Assembly: GCF_947623445.1 (NCBI RefSeq)
Contig: NC_135240.1
Span: 21,576,001 to 21,640,000 of the forward strand
DNA: 64,000 nt
Direction of reading: 5' to 3'
Source of the DNA: Clavelina lepadiformis
Lineage: Eukaryota; Chordata; Ascidiacea; Aplousobranchia; Clavelinidae
Shown here piece after piece: positions 51,706 through 63,600 of the stretch. Below the pieces are notes generated by a model that was not told where the DNA came from, searched no databases, and saw nothing but the letters and a program-made list of their open reading frames with translations. Position 1 is the stretch's first letter. The number at the start of each line of letters is the position of its first letter. The position numbers were made by a program, and so were the translations under genes.

Positions 51706-52475
51706 CACACTCTTTTGTTCACGACGACGCCTCGTCTGTAGTGAAACATGTTTAACTTTCTCTCAAATTGCTAGATTCTGGAAGTTTTCAGAGCTCAGCT
51801 AAAGATGAAGTCAATCTCCCAGCAAACGGTCAGCGTCGTTTCATTTTGCTTAATTGACAGCTTGCTGCGCAAAAATGATTTTATATATTACTTATATGCC
51901 CAATGATCAACAGCACGTAAACTTCCTTTCACCTAAAACCCCCCTTTCTAGCTTTTACGTTTACCATTAGCCTACACAACTAATTCTACTTGGCAAACTG
52001 TTGCAAGTCTAACCTTTTAAACTCTGAATAAAATATGTTACTGTAAATGCAATTGCGCTGATTTTTGTTCAATGGTCAAGTTCTTTCTTTTCAGCTTTGA
52101 CACACACTGCTCCTTAGCGCATTATAGCTTTACGAAACATAAGCAAAATTTTCTTCTAATCGCATAATTAGCTCGCTAATATGTTATACCTTTTTTACGC
52201 TTGTTCAAATAAGCGAGAAAATAGTCGTAGCTTAATCTTGACCCAGATCTCTTTAAAGATCATCTTCGATGTGTAATTTTACAGTATCCCACAATCAATG
52301 GTTCATCAACAACGCCCAACATAAAATAATTAAGGAAAACTGGTGTGTTTTAAGGAAATTGATTGTTTAGCTAATTTAAACATAGAGAGCTTTTATAAAA
52401 AATTAGAGAGCCATTGATAATGATTCATCACATCAAAAACTACAATTATTAAGGCTTAAGCTACAAGAAGGAGCC

Positions 52476-52647
52476 CAGTGGTGGAATTCAACCGGTTCGT
52501 GCGAACCGGTTCTTGGAATTTTAATGATCTCCGCGAACCGGTTGTTAACAAGCGTATGTATAGGCCTATGTGTATATCGGCCCCTGCTCAAAATGGCATA
52601 CTGCTAGTGATAGAACCGGATGTTAAAATATTTGAATCCCGTCACTG
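52476..52647. mobile_element. hAT-like miniature element, CAGTGGTGGAATTCAA ends
   Basis: The left end CAGTGGTGGAATTCAA is matched by an inverted right end CAGTGACGGGATTCAA, giving a 172-bp unit. Subterminal AACCGGTTCG units occur several times, two forming an exact inverted repeat with a 2-base spacer. No convincing 8-bp target duplication was seen, so the insertion is old or rearranged. Confidence 0.6.
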
Positions 52648-52860
52648 TCATTAGCCTATTGTCTTTCAGGATATTGTCTTGGACTGAGAAAATTTCTTGC
52701 ACGTCTTAACCTTGGTGATGAATTCTCATCGCTTAAATACTGAGCTACTATTTTTCCAAGTTCCCATAAAGACACAGATTTTTTGATTGGTTTCTTGTTT
52801 TTTTTTATATCGTGTTGGCCAAATTAGGAATTTTCGCTAGGACTACTGATCAAGAGCATG

Positions 52861-52985
52861 GAGCGCGCTTCTGTTGCAATGCCTTGTCCTCGGGCACTAC
52901 AGCAGAAGCGCCGATAGGTATCGAACACGGGCCGCAAGATTACCAACCTGGTGCTCTAATCTAACAACTCCACTCCCGAGTCGAC
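52861..52985 (-). mobile_element. tRNA-derived SINE
   Basis: Read on the minus strand, the unit starts near 52985 with a tRNA-like head. It has an A-box-like TTAGATTAGAGC (52953-52964) and a B-box GTGTTCGATACC (52917-52928) at tRNA-like spacing. A body with GTAGTGCCCGAGGACAAGGC (about 52880-52900) follows, resembling the conserved central domain of many animal SINEs. It is not a working tRNA, because the acceptor stem cannot be closed convincingly. Confidence 0.6.
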
Positions 52986-54474
52986 ATGATTAAGGCAACG
53001 AAAGACGATACAAAAATAGTTTTCATGTCGGTTTCAACCAAGATGGTCTTGGCCAACATGCCATAAAAAACCGCGAACCAATTCGGCGTTGTGTTTGACA
53101 AAACAAAACGTTGTGTTTGTCCGGTTTTGCATTACGTAATTATGCTTAAAATCAAACAATAATCAAACGTAATGGAATTTTATAAACTTTCACGACTCAT
53201 TTTTTATTTCAGTAACTAAGCCTATAACCCAAGGGCTTATTCAAAGGTTTACATTAAAATAACGAAGTATCTCTTAAGTAAAACAAACTGCAGTGACAAA
53301 GCGTCTACAGGCAAACGACAAATTATGGTCAAGATAATAAAATTTGTGGAAAGTACAGCCTATATGGGCTATTTCTGAGAAAATAATGAGAGAAATGACT
53401 GTCATTTGCTATAATACATCAAATTTTTTTCTGATTCGCTTCTTTAAATTATATATTTATCGATTTATGTGCGCGACATATCAGAATTTAGATGTGGTCT
53501 TGCCATCGCAGCTTTTATGAACGACACTATATCTCTGCTCGGAATTTTGATTGGCTTCGACCTACGGCGTCATTTTCGGCTCATTTCTCATTTTCGCTTA
53601 ACTAGATTTTCCATGAGCTTTATGAGTAAACAGGAAGAGAAATGCCACGCTAGTTTAAGCTTAATTTATTTTGGCGGAAAAATTTTTGCAAATTTTCAAT
53701 CCTCTTATTGCCTATGCCTGAGTGGTTTTTTCGTTTAGAAATTCTTGGAAATATTCATTGGCATAATTTAATTGCTTAGGTTGCTTAGCAATTTCTGCTG
53801 AGATTTTCATTGACAAATAACAGCATATGTGCGCGAGGTTACTGGGAAAGGTTTCATTGTAATTGTTACTTTATTGTTGTTAGTTTTATGAAGATTAGGA
53901 TTTGGGAATATTTGGATAAAGCTTTGGTATAAATTAGAAGTTTACAGTTGCAATGTTTTGCATCTTTTGTTTCAAGCAATGTAAATCAGTATTGATTCTT
54001 TGTTATATACTATATAGCGTCCTATAGGCTTATGTAACGTAGGAGAACATCTTCCAACTTTGCTGTCGGATTTTTACGGAACAAAAAGAATACTAAAATA
54101 TCAGTAAATCTAGTATCAGTAAATGGAAAATCAATAGCAAGATATAAAATGTTTCTCAGAAAATATATTTCGCTAAAAACAACTGGTTGCCTTTCTAGAA
54201 AAGTTTTATGTTTTGAAACATGATTATTTTATTTCTGTTCTGTAGTATTTGTGGAAAATGCCGTCTATTGGCACATTTAGGATTGTATTCAAGGAGGTAT
54301 GCGTGTTGTAACTGTTATTATAATAACCCAGGTAAAAAAAAAAGCAGGTACTTCAGGCAAACGTAACAAAAACAATTCTTAATGCCCTTTATTTCCTCAT
54401 CTGTAAAACTCGGTTTACTGTTGTAGGCGTATGTGTCTTCCATATACAATAGCCTAACGCCCTAGCACTATAGC

Positions 54475-54815
54475 CAGGGTTGCTATACCGTCCTTATTTC
54501 TAAGATTTGTCCTTATTTTAAAGGTCCGTGTCTTAGAAAATATGTTTGTCCTTTTTTCTAAGAAATGTCCTTATTTTCACTTGCGTCCTTATTTTCGTCC
54601 TTATTTTTAGGACAGAGGTTCGTATTTTGGGCATTTTGACACCTTTAGTATACCATTTAGTACCAAAGAGATACCAAAATTAAGAACATGCAGACAGTGT
54701 CTTGTTTTTTTTAGGAACATTGGTTGCTTTCTCCTGTTGTGCACTGTTTAAGCTGGTATTCGTCTTTCGTTTCCTAGTCGTCCTTATTTTGGAGTTGAGC
54801 CCGATGACAGCCCTG
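54475..54815. mobile_element. hAT-type miniature element with GTCCTTATTT array
   Basis: The 341-bp element is flanked by identical 8-bp duplications ACTATAGC at 54467-54474 and 54816-54823. The short terminal repeats are CAGGGTTG and, inverted on the right, CAGGGCTG. The inside contains about seven direct copies of GTCCTTATTT or close variants, most within the left half and one near the right end. There is no coding capacity. Confidence 0.88.
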
Positions 54816-55480
54816 ACTATAGCCTACATGCAGTGTTCTTTCCGTAATTAACTTTGATATCAATTTTAACCGTTACCTAACAATTTACGTTGAAAGTTGA
54901 CGCATAAACTTGGAAAGGTTATGGAAGCGGACTGATGTTCGATTGAATTCGAAGTGGTTTTAAAACAAGCCTTCTTTTGACAATGTTGCCTAAAATCAGT
55001 ATTTAAAATTAATGCAAACACTTTCTGAATAAATGCTGCTGAGTATCGCAAATGTGTTTTGCCAAACTTGATGTGCCTTATAACGTAACACACTTATTTA
55101 TTGGAATTATTAGTTTTTTTTTTATTCTGCTTATGTAATATAGCTATAGCTTAAGGGCAGCGCTAAGAAAAACACAAGAAAAAAGCAGCAAGAATTTAAG
55201 GTATAGAAACTATAGATTATTACTGAGCGCACAAGCACGCAGGTAGTCACTCAGGAAAGTGCGTTGTTCGCTGAAGAGCTGCAGAAGCGCGAAGAGAAAA
55301 AGCAAAAACAAAGACAGAAGGCTATATAGACCTATATACAACGAGCAAACTTTAGCGTTTCTAGTTTCAACGAGCATATTTTTTATACTTTATAATGACA
55401 ATGATATTACTGCAACAGACGCAAATATTTGATAATGAGTTCTAACGTTTTCGGATTTACTTTTGCCTAACAATTGTATA

Positions 55481-58218
55481 ATGACTTCAAAAGCCCCCGT
55501 TTACGTTGGACACGAATATTTGCATCCGGTAAAAGAAATCTCTCGAGGAAGGTTTGGAGCTGGCGTCCTCTTGGTTTACGACGCTCAAAAATGCGATCAT
55601 GTTGTTTGCAAGAGAGTCTCGCTGAGGGACAGCGAGGAATTTGAGCGTCAGGTTTTACTCCACATCAGAGCATCTTTTCACCAGTCAGTGGTGAGGTTTA
55701 TGGGCCTTCTACCTTCGTCCACCACCTGCTTTCAGTATGCCGTTGAGTATTTGATGGACGGCAATCTTAGAAAGTTAGTCGTCAGCGATGTAGGACTACC
55801 CGACGCAGCCTGCAAACGAATTATACAACAGGTGAGTTTGAACAAAGACTTTTTGGAAACGCTTTCTTTGCTATAAGCTTAACACTTAACTTTTTGCTTC
55901 TAGCTGAGCTCGTGCCTGACATATCTTCACAACTCTCTTGGGATTGTGCACGGTAATGTCAATCCAGAAAATGTTCTCATTACATCCATTAGCCGCTGCA
56001 ACGTCAAACTCAGCAACTTTGGAAAAGCTCACACTGTCGGATCTAGTATCAAGATTTCAAACAAGAAAAGTTGTGACGATCGCTATCCGGACTTTAGCTG
56101 GAAAATTAACTTCAGACGCTTTAAGTCATACCTGAGCCAAAGAACTTCATCGTTAAAAATATCACCCAGAGGAAGGCGACGGCAGAGCATCGGAACAGCA
56201 GTTGAAGTGAGTTAAGAAATTTGTTGATGCTGTTTAAGGTTTTTATGTGGATTATTAACGTAGTTTAGAAAGAATGTGTCATTTTTTGTTTTGTTATTGT
56301 TCTGTGATTTCCTACAAAGACTGTAACCTTATCATTTTAAGAATGTTATCTGTAAAAAGAAAACCATTTCTCTCTTAATGTAGTGCGATCAACAGCCAGG
56401 AGAAGAAGTACGCAAGAGGAAAGTGCCATCACTTATCCGGCGCTACTCGAGTGTCCTTACGTCTGAATCACCCATGCTAAAGTCTGGAAAGGAACCAGAC
56501 ATCCACGAGTTCACTTTGGATGACTTTAAAAACGAAGTCAGTTCTATCATGTTCTCACAAGCATTTACGGCTCCTGAACTCGTAAACGCCACGCGTTACG
56601 TGGCGTCACCAGCCGCGGATGACTGGTCACTCGCTATATTGGCTATTTATTGCGTCACCGGGAACACCCCGTGGGAGGTGGCGTCAGTGGAAAATATCAA
56701 GTACACGACTTTTCTCCACTCTGGTAGAAGATCTCAAAGTCTTACTCCAACCTTGAGGGAGAAGAGAAAACACGAATTGCATTCCCGTCTTGCTCCATTT
56801 CGATCCGCATCTCTGTCATCCCTGATGGTTTCCATGAAAAAAAAGCCCTTGTCTGAAAGGAAAATGTCGGCGATTTTTGAAAAGTGCATCTGTGATTTCT
56901 TAAAGCAGCCTGCCAACAGCCGGTAAGAACCTCAACGTTATAGTGTATTTTGAAAAAATCCTCATCATTATAAACCTAAAACCGGAACAATGCAATTATT
57001 CTCAAATACTATAGGGTATCCTCAAGTGTACATAGATCTTGGGATTATTTTTCCCCATGAAATCATGAATCGATTATTATTTCAATTCCGGTTTAATTCT
57101 GTTAGCAACCAATTATCCCGCCGAAAAAATTTAGCCAAAAACCTGTCCACCGAATTGAGGTTAATTCTCGTAATACTCTGCAACCCAGTGATATTCATAT
57201 GGCTATTTCACAGAGGAAAACTTATTTGTTTTCTTAACCTATATCTGGCGAGTTGACAAAAAGGAATGTGTCAGAGCCTGTTTGTGGGATGTTTGATATA
57301 CTAAACAATTGCTGAAATTTTATTTAATATTATCAATTGATATAAGGAATGTCGCAAAAGTATATTAAACTAGGATGTGGGATTCTTCCTGCAGCTTGAT
57401 GACGAACATAGCTTTAATTATGCATGAATAAATCGAATTAACACGTTTCGTTCGTACGTAAGGATATCACAAAGTATATGCCTTGCTCAAATATATAAAA
57501 CCAATACTTCAGTAACGTGAATTCCGCTGGTTCTATAGAATAACATCACATTTTCAAGATCATGTATAGTTGCTGTATAACAGGAGAATCGAATATTGCA
57601 AAGCATACGCATATAGTTGAAAATGCAAAAACTTTTGAAATATATAAAGGGTCATTTATTTTTTGTTCTCATAAAAATTAATAACATTTCATCGATTGCT
57701 GTGACCTCCAAACACTTACATTTTATACGTCATAATGCACTATTTTTTACGCTTTATTCTACATTTTGTTACATTTTGTAACAAAAGTGTAAGGGTTATA
57801 GGCAAAGAATGTTCAACGAAAGTTGGCCAAAGTTATGCCAAAGAAGCAAATGTTATAGCGCATGCGGGAAAAACTATAGTATTGACATATTAAATGCATT
57901 TAATTTAATTGAAATGCATTGCTGATTTTTAAATGCATAGCGTACAAGCAAGAAAAGAAAACGAGATAACGATTGCCAGGTTTCAATTCTTGACTGAATT
58001 TTATCACTTTTATAAATTATTAATCCCGGAAGATTAATTATTAATTCAAAGCATGATGGTCATGCATTGACGTCAGACTGTAAAAGTTGTTTTTGTGTTT
58101 CAGAAATTCTATATGTTCGCGAAAAGATGTTATGAGCAAAAAATGGGGCGAGGACGCCCACAAGTGGTCGCACTACGAAGATTGTTTCTTTGATGAAGAT
58201 TGGATTAAAGAACAGTGA
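55481..58218 (+). CDS. SBK-like (SH3-binding-domain kinase family) predicted pseudokinase
   Basis: Four exons: 55481-55831, 55904-56206, 56384-56922 and 58104-58218, totalling 1,308 nt (435 residues). The fold is a protein kinase closest to SBK1/2/3: glycine-rich loop SRGRFGAG (residues 21-28), a VVCK lysine at 44, GLPDAACKRIIQQLSSCLTY, PENVL, APE at 281-283, DDWSLAILAIYCVTGNTPW, and a C-terminal FFDEDWIKEQ. The catalytic residues are altered. The HRD motif reads HGN (133-135), the following KPEN lysine is Asn, and the magnesium-binding DFG reads NFG (155-157). About 95 extra basic, serine-rich residues sit between NFG and APE, partly encoded around the second intron. ATG 55481 is chosen because the upstream extension has no earlier ATG. 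Probably a signalling scaffold rather than an active kinase. Confidence 0.85.
56923..58103 (+). other. Long intron 3 of SBK-like gene
   Basis: A 1.2-kb intron between a GTAAGA donor and a TTTCAG acceptor. AT-rich, with no repeat or exon that I can support inside. Confidence 0.6.
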
Positions 58219-58744
58219 CAAAAAATCTGATTTTGATTGCTTTTGCTTTTTCGGTTTTTGCTTTTCCACGTTTTTCATTTAAGTATAATTCGCTTTATAA
58301 GCTCATATTTAACAGAAATTTATTAAAGCGCAGCATGTTTGCAGTTGTGTATTGCTTCTGCATAAGTGACGTAGCCTTCTCCAACGTCGAGATGTAAGTT
58401 GTCATAACTTAAAAAATAACAGTGTTTGCTTCAGTAGAATTTTGTCTTCATTGTTTGTATTGACAACACTGTGCAACACAAAACAAACTTCAAAAGAGCA
58501 AAGAGGTGTTTTTGGATATCTCTGGTGCGCTGGGCACGAATATGAACTCCATTTTATCCCATCACCCTCCATTTCTTTGCAATTTTGATTTTAAATATTG
58601 GAAAAATGTATGTACTGTATTTGCCTTATTGCAGGTACCACCTTGTAACATTTGAAATATTATATTTGCTTTGTTTTGCTTTTGTCTTATGATTTTGTGC
58701 CTAAATGATTGCTGAAGTTAAGGTCCAACACGTATTGCGTTTTG

Positions 58745-59832
58745 CAGTTTGAAGGAAAGCATGAAAGCTGTACTTCTGCATAATGGCAACATTTTACCAA
58801 CCGTGCCAGTGGCATACTCAACTACACTAAAGAAAAATTACATAACTTTGAAGCTCATTTTGGACAGAATAAATTACAGAACTAATAGATGGTTAGTTTG
58901 TGCTGATTTGAAAGTTGTTGCTATACTGACAGGGCTTCAACTGGGCTACACAAACTAGGCTACTGCCGTTTCTTGTGCTTGTGAGATTCGAGAGCTCGTA
59001 GCGAACATTACATGAAGAAACACTGGTCCTTGCGATGAGATATCGAGCCTGTTCAGCACATATGTTACTGCTTTACCATTAGCTCCACAGGAAAGAATAA
59101 TCCTTCCATCTTTGCATACCAAACTTTTCAAACAAATTGTAAAAGCTATAAATAAAGACCCACCAGTTTTCGACTCCTTACAATAGTGGTTCTGAACCGG
59201 GGTGCCATTTACGTTTCGCAAGGGTGTCGCAAGTTATTGCGCACTAATCACTAGTCCAGGAAAACGGTTGCGAAAACTGTTTTTATTTAGTGCAGAAACT
59301 TTTTGGTTTGACTGTTGGTGCCGCCAAATATTTTGGTTGTTTACAGGGTGCCATCAGCCAAAAAAGGTTGAGAACCACTGCCTTACAAGCTATGTTTCCA
59401 AGTTCGTCAAACGCTAAAAATAAAGAAGGTGTATTCGCAGGGCCACAAATACGCAAGCTTCTTCTCAATGATGAGTTTATTGAAATGCTGAAGGAAGATA
59501 AACAAGTTGCATAGAACTGTTTCAAAGAAATATGCCAAAAATATTTCTCACATCGAGCTAAAAATTATGATGAAGTTGTGAGAAAATTGTTGCATAGCTA
59601 TAAAGTGTTAGGTTCTAAAATGACTCTGAAAGTACACTTTTTAGCCTTTCATTTAGATTTCTTCCAAGACAATTTAGGAGACGTTTCCGATGAGCACGGT
59701 GAAAAATTTCGTCAAGACATTGCTGTCATTGAGAAAAGGTACAAAGGGAAGTGGTTAGTGGGAATGCTAGCTGACTACTGCTGGTCAATACAGCGAGATA
59801 GTTCTGAACTGGAGTATATGCGACGAAGACGC
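58745..59832 (+). pseudogene. Decayed mobile-element-type ORF
   Basis: The frame from 58749 reads MKAVLLHNGN, then a DLKVVAILTGLQLGYT block, then shifts frame. It continues as FLCL, a stop where a Trp codon is expected, then DSRARSEHYMKKHW. After another shift comes IILPSLHTKLFKQIVKAI, and after a 197-bp insertion GVFAGPQIRKLL, LKVHFLAFHLDFFQDNLGD, KFRQDI and LVGMLADYCWSIQRD. These blocks occur in this order in an abundant, unclassified repetitive protein family that I recall from cnidarian, arthropod and other genomes. At least two frameshifts and two stops make it non-functional. The family name is unknown to me; a DNA-transposon origin is an inference. Confidence 0.75.
59184..59380. mobile_element. 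hAT-type miniature element nested in older element
   Basis: The 197-bp insertion is bounded by identical 8-bp duplications CCTTACAA at 59176-59183 and 59381-59388. Its ends are inverted repeats of the form (C/T)AGTGGTTCT(C/G)AACC. Removing it and one duplication joins the two halves of the surrounding ORF in frame at that point, confirming a precise insertion. It has no coding capacity. Confidence 0.92.
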
Positions 59833-60672
59833 TAAGAGCAAGAAGTAGTAGCAAGTTACTGTGCATAAGACAGTATTTTGACAATCAAGTTTGTCCATGT
59901 AGTAGTAGTGGCATAATCGACTTCATTTTTGCTTAGTGCGTTTGCAACCCGTACCAGGGTAGTTCTACATGTATCACATCCACAGTTTTCAGTTAAAACA
60001 CTCAATACTTATAGTTTATAGCAGCACATGCAGGTTTGCAAGGATACCAAGCAGCGATTGCATTAGTTTGAATTTTGTTGATTAGACATGCGCGTAATGT
60101 TCATTTTATCGGATTTTCAAGCATAATATTGGAAAAATTAAAAACGTTTTTTTTTTCAAAAAATTCTGACGTGATCGTAAAAAAGCAAGCCCATATTCGA
60201 AATTAGCAGAATCCAAATTTACAAAGTACAACCCCACTAGTTCTTGAAGTTTTTCAAAGTTGAAAACTTCTTGCACAGTGAGCCAATCAGAGGCTACAAT
60301 ATAATGCGCAAAGTAATGACAAAACAATTACTTTAAATGAATTGCGTATAATATCAACAAAATGTTTTGTTCTTTACTAAAGCAATGTTAGCAGTAGCCA
60401 GTAACAATCGTTCGAAGAAGCTCCCATCAGCCTTGCTTTGGCATTGTCTTATAAAAGACTAACCAAAACAACACCAAAAATATGTAGCATAAAAAACACA
60501 CGTTACACGCGAATGCTCAGCCAACTGATTGAAGTAAGAAACATCACACACGAAAATCACAAAAATAAATAACTATAAAAATAAGCAAATCAGTTGTAAA
60601 CAGGAAATGACAAATTCCGGACTACATGCCACCCCAACTTTGACGTACAACCATCGATTTCCCCTTCACGCT

Positions 60673-63600
60673 TCAGTCAGCAGTTTGCATGAAAGTAAGC
60701 AAATCCGGTTTACCATGTTTACTCTCCTTGCTCAGGGAAAAATCATCGCTCTCTATATAGTTTGGATTGACAAAGCGTTGAGCAGGGGTCTGGTGAATGG
60801 GGTTGTCAACCTAAAAAGAAAAAACTTCTTCCTACATGCTTGAAACATAATAAGATTCCGTACACAAAAACGTGGTTTCACAATGCAGACGTGCTATATT
60901 TTCTACAAATCTTGCTCAGTTAACAAGTCAGTCATGGTTTACATAGATATTATAGCACAATTCACAAATATGGCAAATTATAAGTAATGCTTACCGCGTT
61001 CCATTTGCTTTTGGAAATTTCATTTAAAAATTCTTCATATTTCTTCTTGTCCCATTTAGTTTTGAAATGCCTCCATACAAGCATGGCAATTATACCACCA
61101 ATGAGTATCGTGCCCACTACTGGCATAATTATAATGATTGGTTCAATCGGTTGTGGGCAGTCTGCAAATATTTTGATTGTAATCTGCTGGTATACTGACT
61201 GTCAACTACTCTTAAGGCCAAGTTGTTTTTGGGCTTGCCTCTCACTTTATGATTATACTTACCAACCAAGACGTTTCTTGTCTTTATCAAAACAACAAAA
61301 TTATTTCGATCGTTGTCCCAACCAATCTTATAGGACATGAGGCACTGATCGTTTTCTTGTATGCGTTCGCAGACAATTGACGAGAATAGGTCTCTAGAAA
61401 AACAGTCAAACGAACAAATACAAGACACAAGAGCGCAAAGATGTATGGCAGTTGTTAGCGCAAAACAACAGCAGAAGTGGTGCTTACTCGTTTAAACTGT
61501 TACAGTGGTTACAATCTTCCTCTGAGGGCGATACGGCACAGTTTTTGCAGTCAGGCAACGATGTTAAGGTCTTAGACTCGATTCCAAGCTGTTCGCAGTA
61601 CTCCAAGCACGAATCTACTCTCCCCTTTGAAAACATAAGATGTTTATGGCAATTATGATGAAGTAAGGTATTTTAATGCAAAATTACAACAATGTTGGTC
61701 AGGAAAATGAGTCAGCTGAACAACAAACGCTGCAAAGACAAATTACATTTTTGTAAACGCAATCCGCACACGAGAGGAGTTGCATGTTGGAACAGGTCCC
61801 ATTTAGGTTAGAGCAGTCTGGATGAACGCACTGGTTACAATACCTTCCCGTCCAATAAAACTGAAATAAAACCATGACTCAAATCACACAATCATCAATT
61901 GAAACCAATGAATTTAATCACAAACAGTCTAAAGTGAATTAGAACTCCCAACATTCAAATATAAAGCATACAAACCATTGAGTACACAATAAAGACCGAC
62001 ATCGTTCAAATGAATTTAGACGAATTACCGAGTCTTCATAGCATTCGCAGGTGTCACAAATGCAGTCACCATTTCCATTGCAAACTTCTTCTCCAGGATG
62101 AGCCTTGCACTTATCATCGTGGCAAGAACATACACTGTTTGCTTTGTTCAACGTCCAGCCTCCGGTCTCGTTGCAAATACATCTTCTATCTCCATAGCAA
62201 TTTTCGCAATGGCCTTGCAGTTCTCCTGAGCAACAGACGTAAATGAAAATACAAAGTGGTCACATCAGCACGATTGATTATTACATAAGGAACTCAAGGT
62301 CAAGGCGTAAAAATCTTGTCCTTTTTATCCTAGTACAAACAGGAGTCGATGTATAGTACCTCCACATTCTAGCCCTTTCTCATCGGTGGGACAGTCACTA
62401 GATTTGCATTGACATAAATTTCCAAAAAACCCTTTCTCACATTCACAAGCACCACACTCGCATAAGCCATGATTACTGAAACAAAGGCAACAGAGGTTGA
62501 AACATTTACGTGTTTCGTCAATACCTTTCCCACAAGTTATGAACTCAACTCATTCGGGAATCATTTTTACAAAAAAATGCATAGAACTAAAACAGTACAA
62601 AAACAGCAGATAAAACCGCGGTACAATAGATACAAAGTAGTTGTATAGCTTAAAAGGGTAAAGTAAAAGTTTACTTGCAAAGGGCTTCGGAAGAAGAGCT
62701 CTGATCTGTACAGCTCTGTAGTAGTTCTGAGTTGCTCGCAGAAGTATCACATTGACAATGAGAGCCTCCTTTTCCATCAGAGCACTGGCATACTCCGCAC
62801 TACAAGCCCGAATATGTTATAATACTTTATGTGTGAATACTTTATAATGGACTGTGTATTTTGTCGTCTGGTTGCTTTTAAAGTAAGCAAAATATTAAGA
62901 ACGGTATTCTTTTTACCATTAAATCTCCGTGATTGTTGCAAGAAGAACTGTTTCCTGAATCGAAAACAGCACAATCGCAGTCGCAGTGGTAATCTATAAA
63001 TTCAATTCATTTTATCGGAAAAGTTTAAAACTTACATATAAAAATTTATTTATATCTAAATCTAAATAAAACAAGATTTTATAGCTAAAACATTTGCACC
63101 AATTTCGGATTTTTTCTGACCTATATTTATTGAGACAACATCTTGAACAAAGCTGGATATAAACTCCACTTTATCAACGTGACCAAGAATATTTGGACAA
63201 GCAGTTGCAAGAAGATCAAACTGGAAAGTTATCTATAAACAAACCAAACGTCCTCGATAAGTATAACAAGCGTGTCCATAAAAATGTATTTAAATTGTTA
63301 TGTATCTCTGACTTACAAACGTTCGCATAAAGTTTAAGTAAAAAATGGATCAGTGAAATTTTACTGGCCGGTACCTCGTCTCCCAGTGCGATGTTGTCGC
63401 ATTCCAAGCTGTTTTCTTTCCATGTCGAAGTTCGCGGACAAAGTGTTCTGTGATTCATTTCTAAACCCTCCGGCGGTATGGGTGCAGTCATTGCAAATTG
63501 ACTTTTGATTTGCTAACAAAAAGTTATGTATTATTGAAGGAAAAATGTGTGGTACAGCACAAAGCAGATCAGATTTCATTTTTGTAAACACAAACTGATG

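Larger units (their letters stand above)
45058..55480. other. Transposon-rich spacer between TPR and SBK-like gene
   Basis: A 10.4-kb interval with no host gene recognised. It holds hAT-type end fragments (45338, 46205, 46404), a full Tigger/pogo element (46763-49045), a fold-back repeat cluster (51279-51705), an exact hairpin (50958-50994), two hAT-type miniature elements and a tRNA-derived SINE. The divergent promoters of TPR (minus) and the SBK-like gene (plus) must lie at its two ends. The remaining sequence is AT-rich and featureless to me. Confidence 0.6.
58219..60672. other. Spacer between SBK-like and integrin genes
   Basis: Holds the 3' ends of two convergent genes and a decayed mobile-element ORF (58745-59832) with a nested hAT miniature element. 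The stretches 58219-58744 and 59833-60672 contain nothing else that I can identify. Confidence 0.55.

Noticed and set aside
52910..52985. A functional tRNA gene
   Set aside because: A- and B-box-like motifs are present but the acceptor and anticodon stems do not pair well and a SINE body follows.
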